A stretch of DNA of 64,000 nt from Eupeodes corollae (lineage: Eukaryota > Arthropoda > Insecta > Diptera > Syrphidae): contig NC_079149.1 in the NCBI RefSeq assembly GCF_945859685.1, positions 82,761,073 to 82,825,072 on the forward strand, written 5' to 3'. This document shows positions 23,260-35,719 of this stretch, piece after piece. The position numbers and the translations under genes are program-made. Position 1 is the first letter of the stretch. Every line of letters starts with the position of its first letter. The notes beneath the pieces were generated by a model that saw nothing but the letters and a program-made list of their open reading frames with translations, ran no database searches and was not told where the DNA came from.

Positions 23260-25570
23260 AGGGAAGGGTTTAAGAGGAAATACCGGTAGACATTGGTCTT
23301 AAAGTTCTAAACATCAAAATGGAAGGGAAAAACAGAATTGGCCAACGCATTCCACATTCTCGATGTGCGATTTAAGAAAGAATCTCTATACTTAACAGTA
23401 CGTCAGAAAGTGAGCTCAAGGGTAAAATGATGAGCATTTCTGAAAGTGCGAGCATTACGGCTGAATCGTTTAAGGGGTGGAATGCAAGTGGCTAATTCGA
23501 CACAACATTATTTGTAAAAATATCGAAAAAACAACGAAAGGCATGAAACATTGCGGTGGTGTTCTAGCGATGTAAATGTTTCGATTATAGTTCTATCGCC
23601 TGTCATTTTTAAAGCCCTTTTTTGTATTCTATCCAAGAGATTTAAATTTGTTTTAGGAGCACCTGCCCATATATGCGAATTATATTCAAGCTTTGGACGA
23701 ATGAGGGCTTAGATCTCAGATCTTGCACCTTCGGCAGCATTTTTGGCAATACCAAATATATGATCGTTCTATAAAAGGTGATCTGTGATACACATACACA
23801 TACCAAGTACTGACAGTTGATTAGTTTCCTGGATGCAAGTACCACTCATAGATAGTGGCATTGAAGGTGTGTTACGCCTTAACGACAGGGGACTGCATTG
23901 AGTTTTCGAAGCATTAAATTCTACAAAGTTTTTGATTCCCCATTGAACAATGCTGTCAAGATCAGAATTTAATGAGCTTATCATACACTGCCTTTAAAGT
24001 TCAACATCCGAAGGACAAAGATGTGAATCAAGAAACTAGTATGAAAAGCTGAGGGTACTGTCGTCGGTGAAACAGTTTAATGGATTAAAAGTGGTAAACT
24101 TTTATGAATATAAGGAAGAGAGTCGGAGACAAAATCAAGACAAAAGAGAGTCGGAGACAAAATCAAGACATCAAAGCTAGCGAAGTAAAACGACGAGATT
24201 GGTTAAGAAAAAAACCAGCGATTTCCCCTAAGGGTTGTACAATAGTCCAAAAGATTTTATTTCGTTAGAAAGTATTTATACAAAAATTTATGTAATTTCG
24301 AAAGAGAGATTACGTTACATTTTCAGTTAAACTATTAAGGCGAATTTATAAATATCAAAAAAGATGGCGATTGGTATAATATAAGTTACAGATTTGAATT
24401 CAAAAATTTAATTTTGTCAGTTACAGAATTGGAATTTAAATCCAATATTTAAGAGTTATTTACAAGTTTTAAAAATAAAAGTTTATGATGATCAGTAATG
24501 ATGTTTTCTGCTTCAACAGAGAGCTTGATGCCAAACTCTTTCAAATGCTTTTGAAATATCAAGTTCAATAATTTTACTTTCTCCAAAACGATGTAAAGAT
24601 TTGTTCAACTGTTCGGTGAGATAAACCATGAAATCACCAGAGGACCTATTGCTACGAAAACCATACTTACGGTCATTAAGAAACTTCCGTTCTTCAAGAT
24701 ATTTCCTTAACTGAAAATTAATTAGCGTTTCCATCACCTTGAAAAGAAGGTACGTGAGTGCTATAGTTAGAAAGAGAGGAGAATTCGCCTTTCTTAGGGA
24801 CAAACTGGACAAATGCAATTTTGCATCCATTCGAAAAAAGAAACCTGTATAGTAGGAAAGATGGAAAAGTTTACGCAGTGGTTTTGGGTTGAAAAACACC
24901 TCTTCAGAAAAATTGGGGAGATACTATCTGAGCCAGCGGATTTGTGCATGTCAAGGTCTTTCAGTACTCTTGCAACTGCACGAGAGCGAAAGAAGATTCG
25001 TCCCATATAATCATTTACGCTCTCAAGAACAGGAGGACTCATGACACTTTCCGGTAGCGTCGAATTAACAGCAAACTGAGCTGCGAGCTCACAAAGGAAG
25101 TGTCACTATGGACGAGCGTTGGAACCGAGGATGACGTGGTGTTTTGTGCTTTGTTTGCAAATGACCAGAAATTTGTACTACCTTTGGGACATTTTAGTAT
25201 TTTTTGCCTTAATTTCTGATCATGCAAAAATTTGGTTCGTCGAATATGACCATTACAGGTCTTTCTAACTTGTTTGAACTTATTCCGGTTTTCCTCGGTC
25301 GGGTTGGCTTTATAAGGACGGAAGCTTACATCTCTGAACCTATTAACTTCTTTACAGCTCGAATCAAACCATGAGTTCTCTTTGGGTTTGAATAATTTTA
25401 CCCTATTCGGGATAAAATTTCTCATTCAAAAGAATTAAATTTGTAACCATATCTGTGCTGGAATCCACGTCACTATCGAGGAAGCATAGTGTCCAGTTAA
25501 AGTTCCTGAAGAATTTATTGAGACAGTCCCAGTTGGCTTTCTCATATTGCCAAACGGTTCTCATGGATGG
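23260..25570 (-). pseudogene. LINE A copy 3
   Basis: Minus-strand relative of LINE A copy 1, similar over most of its length. From 5' to 3': a stretch matching copy 1 at about 6310-6420 (25450-25565), the linker with NSWFDSSCKEVNRFRDVSFRP and RRTKFLHDQKLRQKILK (25039-25425), the start of the reverse transcriptase with HKSAGSDSISP, KVMETLINFQLRKYLEER and SNRSSGDF, and motif A LDISKAFERVWHQ (24513-24899). After about 380 bases of unmatched sequence (24130-24510) comes the C-terminal region (23642-23984). In motif A, Asp of AFD is Glu. A 28-bp direct duplication lies at about 24118-24173. It is dead, with multiple stops. Confidence 0.8.
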
Positions 25571-25899
25571 AGACATGATCCTGAAGAAAAAGAAGCTGAG
25601 TTTGCCAAAATTATCTTACCTATTGAACAAAATTGTGGTAACATGCGTATATACTATGTATTGTTTATCATTATAAGCAGTAAAGATTATAGCCGAAAGC
25701 TCCTTGGTTTTCGTTCAGTGCATGTCCCATTTGCCCTAACCAAAACGTTAACATACATATGTTTTTATGTTTATAGTTTGAGGTCTACTTACACCTAAAA
25801 ATTCTTCTTGGTATTTCAGCTTAAAAAGTAAAAGACAAGCAATCTGTTAAGTTAATTTTCTAACAATAATTTGCGTGAGATCGACACATTTGAAGTCAA

Positions 25900-26830
25900 T
25901 ATCGTTCCTTATCGTCATAATACTTGAGTCAAAAACCATTTCTTAGTAGTTTTTTCATTCGTATTTTTGAAGCTGTTCGTGTTTTTTTAAAAAAGATGTC
26001 AATTGAGTTTTTTCGAAAAAATTAACTAAAAGTTTGATTTCGTTAACTTTTTTCGTTCCCAACATTCCTAAACAAAAATCATTTTTATCAGCATTTTTAA
26101 AAAGTTTTTAAATCTTTTACAAACGAAACACCGATTGGATCTTTTTAAGAACATCACCTCACGTTAACAACACAATTTTGCATTGAATCAAATAATTCGC
26201 ATAGTTCGTAAATAGACGAAATTATCGTTTATTCTTGAAATATTCGAATCGAACATCAATTTTTATAAATTTTGCTCAGCATGTTTTCTAGATTCTTATT
26301 TTTTATAAATTTTAGAACACAATATTTTTCACAAGTCCAAATAAGTTTCTCATCTTGAATATTTGAGTTAAGAATCACTTTTTACAACTTTAAGTAGCGT
26401 CTTTTTAGGTTTGTATGTTTTGTAAATAAAAGCGTTACTTCGATTTTTCTCCAAATTTGATTAGATGTCAAAAACACAATTCTTCATTGCATAATATTAT
26501 TTGGGAGTGACAAATACCTTTTTCAGTTTTTTTTTGATTTGTACAAAAAAACTTGATGTGAACATTTTTCCAAACTTTAGTTATTAGAGCGCGAAATATT
26601 TAGGATGAACCAAAACTTTCAGTTTTTTGGATAAGTGTAGTTAAAAATCCACTAACTCATTTTTCTTAGAAGTCCTTTCTGCATCTATGAAACAAAATTT
26701 ATTTGAAGCTGATATCATTCCGTTTTTTTGGACGACGAAAAATGATATCCCACATTCTTATATTTTAAATTGGACAAATCGGACCGCATACTTTAAATGG
26801 GAAGCTAGAAAAAGATTTTGAACATTTTTA
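25900..26830. repeat. Decayed ~170-bp repeat array, locus 1
   Basis: A repeated phrase of the form ATTTGAGTTAAGAATCACTT, then TTTACAACTTTAAGTAGCG, then a T-rich run and a block like CGATTTTTCTCCAAATTTGA appears near 25921, 26072, 26242 and 26361. The same phrase pattern forms the cleaner array at 38440-39080. The right end (26740-26830) holds GGACAAATCGGACCGCATAC and AATGGGAAGC, which also has a counterpart at 39800-39840. No protein is encoded. Confidence 0.55.
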
Positions 26831-28384
26831 CTATACATGATATATTTTTATCTCCCGCGTTGTAAAATACCTTCTGTCAATATTCTATGAGGTCTACTGC
26901 AAAACATGATACAATTGTCTGTTAGAAGATACGCAAGTCGTTTGTCTTAATTTATCCGTATTTTTTTCTATCAAATTCAAAGAATCTAAAAAAACGAATT
27001 ACTAAATCTATTTTGTCCGTATTTTCTGTAATTTTAATAAGTAGTTTCCAACGTATAGCACTCAGTAAAATGCATTTACTAAAAGCTTCAAGCACTTTTT
27101 GCCTAATTAGATAATAGTTTAATGAAACAAAAACAAACCGAGAGCAGTGGTAAACTGTGGCGCGTGTTTTATAAAAGTCATATTATTGTACACCCCAGAA
27201 CGCATCAAAACAAGCCCCTTAAGTGGCTATACGTATACGTAATTCCACGTAAGCCATATCCTTCACTCGAAATATAAATAATTTCCCGTCACGCGATTTT
27301 TCAACATATACCAGAGGGTCAATACTGACAATGAACAACAGATGGTAAGGTGTAAAGTTCACGTGATATGGAATCGCATACAGGAAATTTATGAACTGTC
27401 CTTTAGGAGGCACAGAACGAGTATAGTGGGATGATACTGAATAATTATCAAACATGTGTTGTGGAGGTTTTTTCTTTGTCAGTTCAGAAAGCCAAGATTA
27501 TTCATGCTTTAGAGAGATAAGGTGTGGAACGATGAGTGCATATTGTTTCTTTTTTAATGTCGAAAAAAATATTTAGTTTTTATTTTGTAGTGTAGAAAAC
27601 ATTTTAAGGATTGTTTTACGTTTTACAATTGAAATCATCGTTTTGAGAGTTTTAAAACTTTGATAATTTACTCGTATAAGGTCCACATTATATACTCCTT
27701 TAAAAAAATTACTTCAAATGGAACAAAAGCAGCTGACATTTAACAAATCATTCAACAAACAATTTTGTATATTGTCATAATTTGTATAGTTTCGAATTTT
27801 TATATTTTGTATGTGCTCTTTAATAAAATAAATATTAAATTTATGTAAATGTTTCTTATTTGCACTATGCTGTTGCCAAATTTGCTTCAAATTTTCGATT
27901 CTTTTCTAATTTCGGGTGGGAAAGATTCTGGTATTATAGTTGAATGTGTTTTGAAAGTTTTTGAAGGAACATAATAAAACTGTAAATTGTAAATTGTAAA
28001 ACATTGGTTTGAGTATAGAAAAGACATTTGGTGTGTTAAAAAATCGTTTTTAATGCTCTTTTCCATTAAATAAAAAGTAAAAGTGTATAACTTCTAACAA
28101 ATCAAGTGCATACTATAAAAAAAACTTAAGGTTTACTTTTTTTTTAAGAGAAATTATTACTATTTTTAAACAATTACCTCTTGTCGAATTTAAATCAATT
28201 AAAAATAGAAAACATCGAAATACAGAACACGGAAATTTAACTTCGTTTTGAATTTGGAAAAAAATAAAATCCATATTGATAAAAGTGAATTTCAAAACTC
28301 AATGTCATTGCTAGTGAAAATGAAATGTAGAACCTAGCTGGATATTTCTAAACTTGACCTATTTTTAAACTTGATAGGTTAGGT
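26831..28384. other. Unassigned AT-rich stretch
   Basis: No supported gene. A minus-strand frame of 78 residues (27219-27455) is not recognised. The part around 27540-28310 is very T-rich, with TTTTAAAG-like repeats but no clear unit. Confidence 0.35.
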
Positions 28385-30400
28385 GAAGTTAAAGTGGCTG
28401 TTCATGATAGAAACGGCCAGTTAATGGCCCATTGCGATACCACATAAATCTTGGGACTTTCTCCTAAGCTCAATGGAACCAGTTTGAGTCCCTTACGAAA
28501 CGTGAGAGGCTGATTATGCTGATATGGTTTAGATCGTTAAAGAAGAATTCTCCTAGGTAATTCTCGAGTTTTTGAGCTAGAGCAGTACAGAGAAGATGAA
28601 GAACTGTTTCCTTCTCTTCCTCGTCCATATAGCTTCTTCAAAAGTCATTTGAAAATACTCCTAGCCGCGTGGCGTGCTATCCTATTAGGCAGTGTCCGGT
28701 TATGGCACCTATAATCGAGCTTATATAAAATCTGCTAAGAGATAGCAAGCATCTTAATCGCTTAAAATATAGTGTTGGACAAATGTTTTTTGTGACCTGA
28801 CACGTGGTGATGTTGTTCCAACTGGTGTTTGCCTTCTTCATAGAATCCCGCATTACCAACAGTTTACAAGAAGCGATTCTTATGCCAGTATTTGTCGAAT
28901 GGTCGGTTAATGGCGCGTTCATCTGCCTTACAGTTGGAATGGAATGTCTCAATGGCCGGCAATAAGCAAAGGTGAATATTAAACTGTTGTGCCACCTCCA
29001 TTAGAGATGATTGACAGCTATGGACTGTTATAGAGTTTCTAGAAACAGAGTCCAGATATTTGATAACAGCCTGGCTATCTGAGAAGATACGTATATCAGA
29101 TGTTGATATCACGTTTCTTTAAGCCATGACAAAACTTCTTTTATCGCCAAAAGTTCCGCCTGGAACAAGCTACAATGATTGAAAAGGCAGAATGAAAGAC
29201 TTAATTTCAGTCGTTCAGAGTACACACCTCCACCAACTCCTTCTTTTGTTTTTGACACATCTGTATAAAAATGGATTGACTCATCCTCCCAAAAAGATCT
29301 GGGAGGTATAGAAATCTGGAAGTTTCTGTCGAATTGCAGTTGGGAGATGGTGTAGTCTTTGTGCTTTGGAATTCTAAATACCCAAGAATTATGGAGTGGC
29401 CAATGTTGTTGTTAGTCCACTGCGACGAAGCTTTGAGGCAAATAGCAGAGGTTGCAGCTATTTGTTTGTTAAATATAGAGGTGTTAGGTAGAGTAAGGTG
29501 TCAAGTGCCGCAGATGGGGTCGTGCGAAGCGATCAGCTTATACGAGAAAAGAGAGCTACAGTAGCTTTTTTGACTTTTTTTCTATACATTGCGTTTACAA
29601 TTTAGTTTTTATCTAAAACAAGACCCAAGATTAAGACTCGTCTGAGAATTTTAATTGGATTCCTTTAATAAACACCGATCAGACCAAAGTATTAGTAGGT
29701 TTAAGGCATTTTGTAAGATTTTTTTTAAAGGTGTTAAGATGCTTTCCTGAAACTGCTATAGCAACGTCGTCCGCATATGCTATCATTTTGAAACCCCCCG
29801 CATCCAAAATAATTAGAATTTCATTTACCACTAGGTTCTAGAGTAGAGGGGATAGAACACCACCTTGCGGTGCCCCTCTACTAACGAACCGTCTGCAAGA
29901 AGAGTTGTCCAGTTTTGAAATAATTATTCTGCTAGCCAGCATTAAATGAATTAACTACCCAAGCGAACTCTCTACGTTTAGAGATGTTAGTGCAAATGTA
30001 ATTGCAGATGTGTCCACGTTCTTAAAAGCACCTTCGATGTCAAGGAAAGCAAAAATAGTGAACTCTCTATGATTCAGGGAATATTCTACGGTGCGTACTA
30101 AGGTGTGTAATGCTGTTTCCACCGATTTATCTTTACAGTTGGCATGTTGAGACGAAGTCAGAAGTCTTGTATCGATACGTGCCCTTAAATGGATATCAAT
30201 CAATCTTTGCAAGGTCTTAAGAAGGAATGATGATAGACCTCTTTTCATGGTGCCTTTTTCGAATCGAGATCTTAACAAATGATCTGTAGAGTGTCGATAG
30301 ATGTTTATGTGTAGATGCTCCCTGATTAGCATTGAAATGGATCTGGTATCATCCAATTCTGTAGACATAATATTTTTCTTCGGAAGTGGTTTTCTTTCGT
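28385..30400 (-). pseudogene. LINE E: reverse transcriptase plus RNase H
   Basis: A minus-strand LINE carrying a C-terminal RNase H, which removes RNA from the RNA/DNA hybrid. The reverse transcriptase (29955-30368) has FLLKTLQRLIDIHLRARID and FLDIEGAFKNVD (motif A). It continues in other frames with SRGAPQGGVLSPLL and YADD (about 29760-29880). The RNase H (about 28864-29290) shows FYTDVSKTKEGVGGG, AELLAIKEVLSWLK and IFSDSQAVIKYLDS, so its D, E and D positions can be read. RNase H together with a DIEGAF motif points to the LOA/I group. Stops and frame slips break it. The 5' end, with the endonuclease, is missing. Confidence 0.8.
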
Positions 30401-32030
30401 TCTGGTACTGCTTTCATAAGTATCCAAATGTGCGCAACGTGCTGACTTTTTGGGCTGGTCATTTGATCTTGAATATATGACAAATTGGAGGAGGACCTGA
30501 TTCCCGAAAAATATTGAATATTTGTTGAAAAACAAGGGCTTAAAGTTTTTTAACAGTATTAATGACTCTACTACGTAGAATAAGAATAATAAAAACAAAT
30601 GTTATAGTAATATTATAAAAGTTCTTAAAAAATTGGTTGTTTTCTTCTTTTTTCTTAATTTACAGATTAAAAACATTTTTTCCCCAGACTGTGAACAAAA
30701 ACAAATTAAAATGGACTTTTCAGACTGTCCCAGACTATGGGCAAAAATTACTAAAACCACTTAAAATTTGCTGGAATCCGGAAATCATTAGATCGACTGA
30801 CACAAATTATTAGATCTACATCCTCAAATTAAAGTTATTTTAATTATCCTTCAGGCTTAAAATAACCAAATAAGCAAAAAACAAAAAAAATGCCATTTTT
30901 GCCTAGCGGTTTTAAATTTGTATTATTCTTATAAAATAGTAAATAAAATAAAAAAATGAATAAAATAATAAATTTGAATAAACTAGCTATTATTTTTGAC
31001 ATATTTATAAGATACTTTTGATATGAAATCGTCTATAGAGTACGAAAACATGCCGAATTCGACAAAATTGTCTCAAGTAGAAAGCAGGCTGTGTAATCTA
31101 TCCTTGTGCAGCTAAATGGTAGTGCAACCTTATACCACAAATTGAGAAGATCCCCAAACCAAAAGATTCTTTCGGAAACAAACCTCTTTTTCTTACTCCA
31201 ATAACCGTTGGTTTGGTCTGTCAAAGATAAAGTTTTTGTCACTGATAAACCACTGTATTTCATTTCAAGAATGCATATAACTGTCTGATACAATGGCGCG
31301 TATGATTTTGTGAAAGGTTTATTACTACTTAGCTTAAAAGATGAGTCACCTTATTTTAAAGGATTTTAACTTCTTATACTTTTTCCTCATTTTTGGCTAA
31401 AGTTAAAACCACAGAATGGCTACTTTAACTTTTAGTATTTTCCTAAATCTATACGGCATCTGTCATTATCCAATACAAAACTTCTTGCCAATTAAGCTTG
31501 AATCGAGTTGATCTGATGAGCTGAATGATGGAAAATTTTACTCCAGGTATAGATTTGACAAGGTAACAGTTTGGTTCTTGGTTGAAAACCTGAGTCTGAA
31601 TTATAAATTGTAAGCTTCTTTTTTTACCGTAATTCCGTGAAAAAATATGCTTAAGGCTGATGTTGGTAAGTAAACTTCCTAATAGAACACGTGATCGTAA
31701 TTGTGTGTAGAATTAATCTTATAAGAGCAGTGGATGGAACGGTAAGGTTTACAACTAGGGAATTCCAATTAATAGGTCCGTTTAAGTTTGTTTGCTCCAT
31801 TTATTTTCTCGAACTTTCGGTGTTCGGATGAAAGTTTTTTTATAAAAGGTTATTAGGAATTCACTAGTTAGCAAAACGAAAAGAACTTTAAAATTTTGGA
31901 GTCGCTAGTAAATTGTTAAATATGTATTAAGAAAATTGCTACTAACTAAAATGTTAACAATCTTTGTACAAAATTTTGGGCTAATATCCTTTAACATTAA
32001 TAATTTAACTTAAGTTAACTAATTCAAAAT
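30401..32030. other. Unassigned stretch
   Basis: No confident gene. The minus-strand frame at 31033-31293 (86 codons) contains SKKKRFVSERIFWFGDLL, which could be a very worn Tc1-type transposase, but no catalytic residues can be assigned. The rest is AT-rich, without repeats that I could match. Confidence 0.3.
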
Positions 32031-33380
32031 TACTTACTTACTCACTTAAGGCGGTCTTACAGTACTGGGCAAACCTGGGACTCAAACAACATGCGTTTCC
32101 AGCCAGCTCGGTCCCTAGCTAGTTGTCTCGAGTTTCGCACGCCAAATTGGTTGAGGTCTTAACCCACCTGCGTGCCACACCTGAGTCGCGGTCTTGCTCT
32201 AACGCGTCGTCCCTCGGGATTGGATTCAAAAATCTTCCGTGCTGGAGCGTTGATGTCCATTTGCTGTACATGACCCAGCCATCTAAGCCGTTGGACTTAT
32301 TATTTTAAATAGGTTAGTGTCGCTGTACAAGCCGTACAGTTCGTCATTATATCTTCTCCTCCATTCTCCATCTGTGCATACGGGACCAAAAATCACCCGA
32401 AGAATTTTTCTCTCGAAGCATCCTAAGACGGTCTCATCATTCTTTGACAGGGTCAAGGCCTTAGAGCCATAAATGAGAACCGGGATGATCTTATAGATGG
32501 AGATTTTAGATGCTCGAGAAAGGTCTTTATTACTCAATTGCTTTCTAAGTGAAAAGAAGCAGCTATTTGCAAGATATTCTTCATTTCATTTTTGCGCCTG
32601 TGTCGCTGTCTGTGTTTATAGCGGTGCCTAGGTAGACAAAGTCCTTGACTACCTCAAAGTTATAGGTGTCCATGGTGACGTTTTGTCCAAGACGTCGTTC
32701 TTCAATGTCCTTTTTTGATGACAGCATAAACTTGATCTTGCCCTCATTGACCACTAGACCCATCTCCTTCGCTTCCATCGCAATGCTCAAACACGCTACA
32801 ATGACATCACGCTTTGATCTTCCAATTTTGTCAATATCATCGGAGTATCCGAGTAATTGGATGGACCTTTGGAAGATTGTGCCTCTAGTGTTGACGGTTG
32901 AGTTTTTCACAATTCTTTCCAGAACGATATTGAAGAAGTCGCATGAAAGTGCATCGCCTTGTCTAAAACCTTTTTTGACATCGATTGCATCGGTGAGATC
33001 TTTTCCGACCTTGATAGAGCAGCGTGTATACTATATCGTCATTCTGCAAAAACAGATAAGTTTGACAGGGATGCCATAAGAAGACATTGCTCTGTAGAGC
33101 TCTTCCCTATATATGCTGTCATACGCGGCTTTAAAATCGATACACAGATGGTGGGTATCGATTTGGAGCTCCTGTTTTTTTTTCAAGATTTGCCGTAGTG
33201 TGAATATTTGGTCGATAGTGGACTTTCCTGGTCTGAAGCCACTCTGATAAGGACCAATCAGGTTGTTGACGAATGGCTTTCAGACGTTCGCATAATACGG
33301 CAGAGAGGATCTTATATGCAATGTTAAGGAGACTGATGCCTCTGTAGTTGGCCCAATTTGAAGGGCCTCCTTCTGCATTC
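32031..33380 (-). pseudogene. RTE-clade LINE, copy 1
   Basis: Minus-strand RTE-type reverse transcriptase, 5' truncated. It opens with SNWANYRGISLLNIAYKILS (33131-33382), then a frame with the palm region reading FQRSIQLLGYSDDID (YADD replaced by YSDD) and KFMLSSKKDIEERRLGQNV (32581-32910). It then has IPVLIYGSKALTLSKNDE and RKILRVIFGPVCTDGEWRRR (32283-32537). The end is typical of RTE: GCGGTCTTACAGTACT in complement, followed by a (TTAC)n tail at 32031-32046 instead of poly(A). Relatives sit at 44544/47226 and 61868. Its frames are broken. Confidence 0.85.
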
Positions 33381-33584
33381 AAATTTCAAAATTACGAGAT
33401 TAAAAAAAGAGAACAAATATTTACAAAACAATAACTTTTTAAATAATTTTTAATTCTTGTTGTTTTGTGATTTTGTTTTAATATTAAATAAACTTTGGGA
33501 TGCTAAAAACATCATTGAATCAGTTGACAAGATATTTACGACATAACGAAACAAATTTTAATTAAAACATTATTGTGGCAGGCG

Positions 33585-34110
33585 GGTTAAAAGTATATCT
33601 GGGAGCAATTTCAAACAATAGAGTTTAACATAATTTGCAAACGGCTTCGAAATGAGCTATTCGATCATATCTTCGAAGGCCAATGACATGTCGAACAATA
33701 CTTGCATAGTCACCTTTGCAGTATATTTCCAAGAAGCCATATGTCAAAACTGGTAGCATTAAAGTCTTGGCAATAAGTTTGTGTGTTTTTACCGGAGTAA
33801 GAGTCTGGGTTACTCAAAGTGTAAATTCGGTTTAAAGTCACGCCGAGATTTTTGACGGTATCATCATTGTCCATTGGAACAGCAAAATCTACGGAAAAAA
33901 ATCAATTCTACTCTTTGTGGGTTCAAACTAATTTCAATATGTTTTCAAGGTCTTCATTGACACTATAAGCTCCGTGGTCAATAAGTCCAAGGGGGCAAGT
34001 TGAATACAGATTCATGTCATCAGTGCATGTGGCAAGCACAATTATCAACCAAAGAGGAAGTTTATTGACATAAAGTCCTTGAGCTTGAGCCACTTAAAAA
34101 TCTTAAAATT
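33585..34110 (-). pseudogene. LINE H fragment, reverse transcriptase C-terminal part
   Basis: On the minus strand the frames give LPLWLIIVLATCTDDMNLYS (a worn FADD region), then DLENILKL, DDTVKNLGVTLNR, and TLMLPVLTYGFLEIYCKGD, VRHVIGLRRYDRIAHFEA after frame slips. These are blocks from the end of the palm and the thumb of a CR1/Jockey-type reverse transcriptase, distinct from LINEs A, B, D and E. Both ends are missing. The clade is inferred from memory of such families and is uncertain. Confidence 0.55.
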
Positions 34111-35719
34111 TTCCCTTTTCCGTGTTGCTCTGAATTGTTGCTTTTTTAAGCTCTGAGTAGCTGCTTCGAGAGATTTGCATAGTGAAGTTATACTTTTGGA
34201 AAACGATCAAATTCGTTTCTAAATCATAGGTGCACGCGCATACTGAAGCCATTCAACAAAGTAAATAATTAGCTTTCGTTTCCATATCTAGTTTTATTTC
34301 CATTAAATGTATTTCTACAGGGTGCAGTTGTACTTTCACAGAGCACGGTATATTCTTGCTGATTTCAAAATATCCCTGGAAAATAAGAATTCAGTAGACA
34401 TCTATAAAAAGAAACATACTCATACATACATTTTATTTTGAAAGCCAGATACTATTCGGCTCCTTCCTATAATGATGCCCAACAGAATACCTATGAAATA
34501 TTATTGACACACGAATTTCATAGCAACAATTTAAATGCTAATGCCACAAGGGGAACGCAATATGCCTTAAGCACGATATAGAATTGTACTAAAACATTTC
34601 TTCTGTCATGTAGTACTAAGCGCGAACAATTTTGCCAAAATAAAGACTTCTTAAACCTAAAAAAGGTGTAATCCTGGCAAAGGCTATATAAACACATCTC
34701 CAAACTCTTATTTTAATTTCCCTAAAACGTACCCGTCTATCTTAATACCCTTAGGATCAATAAAACCATTAACATATTCAATAAGCAACATATGTAGGTA
34801 GATATTCATAGACGATACCGCACCCCTTCTTAAATCACAACACATTTAAGAATATTTTACATTTAAAACATAGTTTCGTGTATAGATGTAGTTCTTAATG
34901 CAACTAGGGTGTCATTTAGCCACAGCAATAAAATTAAAGCTTGACAAGTGACTGAGTGAATAATCACCCCATGTCCGGTTCGTTGAGTTGAGTCTGTCTA
35001 TACCAGTTACAAAGCAAGTGCTTATTACCATTCTTTTTTACCGCGCATTCGTACCGCTTTGTCTAGCTGCTAGGGAACTGAAAGGATGAGAGATTTAAGT
35101 GCGACAGCACTTTCGCAGTCAATTACTTACATTAGTGCTAACAATATATTGTTTCCCTCATAATATAAATATATGTACCTACGTAATGTATACCATCAGG
35201 TCTATTCAATCGTCTTAAAGCATTATCAACCCCTATTAAAGTTATACTAAGTAAAATGAATAAGGGAGCTGTGCACATTTATTTTTTGTCTAAGAAAGCC
35301 AAGTTTTTAACAAATATTTAAAATATTTTCAATAGTAGCTATAATATACCACCTAATTTGCATTCACATGCACACCCGTCTATAAGGATATTTAAATTTT
35401 ACAGTTAGGAAAACGTTGTTCTCAAATTTCTCATTGGGATTTTTTATGGAATTTTAGACACTAGTCCTAATCCTTCTATTAAACACACAGAGAAATGCTT
35501 GACCTTTTGAAGTTCTTGCAGTTATACGAGGTTTTGGACCCGTAAAATTAATTTAAAATGAAAAATATAACGAATAAACTCAAAAAGTATTGGACCGATT
35601 TTAATAATTCTTTTTTCATTAGAACGCTACATTATCGCTGAGTAACCTAGGCTATATTTTATTTAAAACCAATCGAAGATGTACAAAAAATAGCAGTAAA
35701 ATGTCTTTGATAGCCTACG
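34111..35719. other. Unassigned stretch
   Basis: No gene or repeat recognised. The part at 34900-35100 is slightly less AT-rich. The small minus frame at 34518-34703 shows no motif. Confidence 0.35.

Noticed and set aside
31033..31293. Tc1-type transposase fragment
   Set aside because: A few residues are suggestive, but no catalytic position can be aligned with confidence.
32666..33198. 137- and 79-codon plus-strand frames
   Set aside because: Antisense to RTE copy 1.
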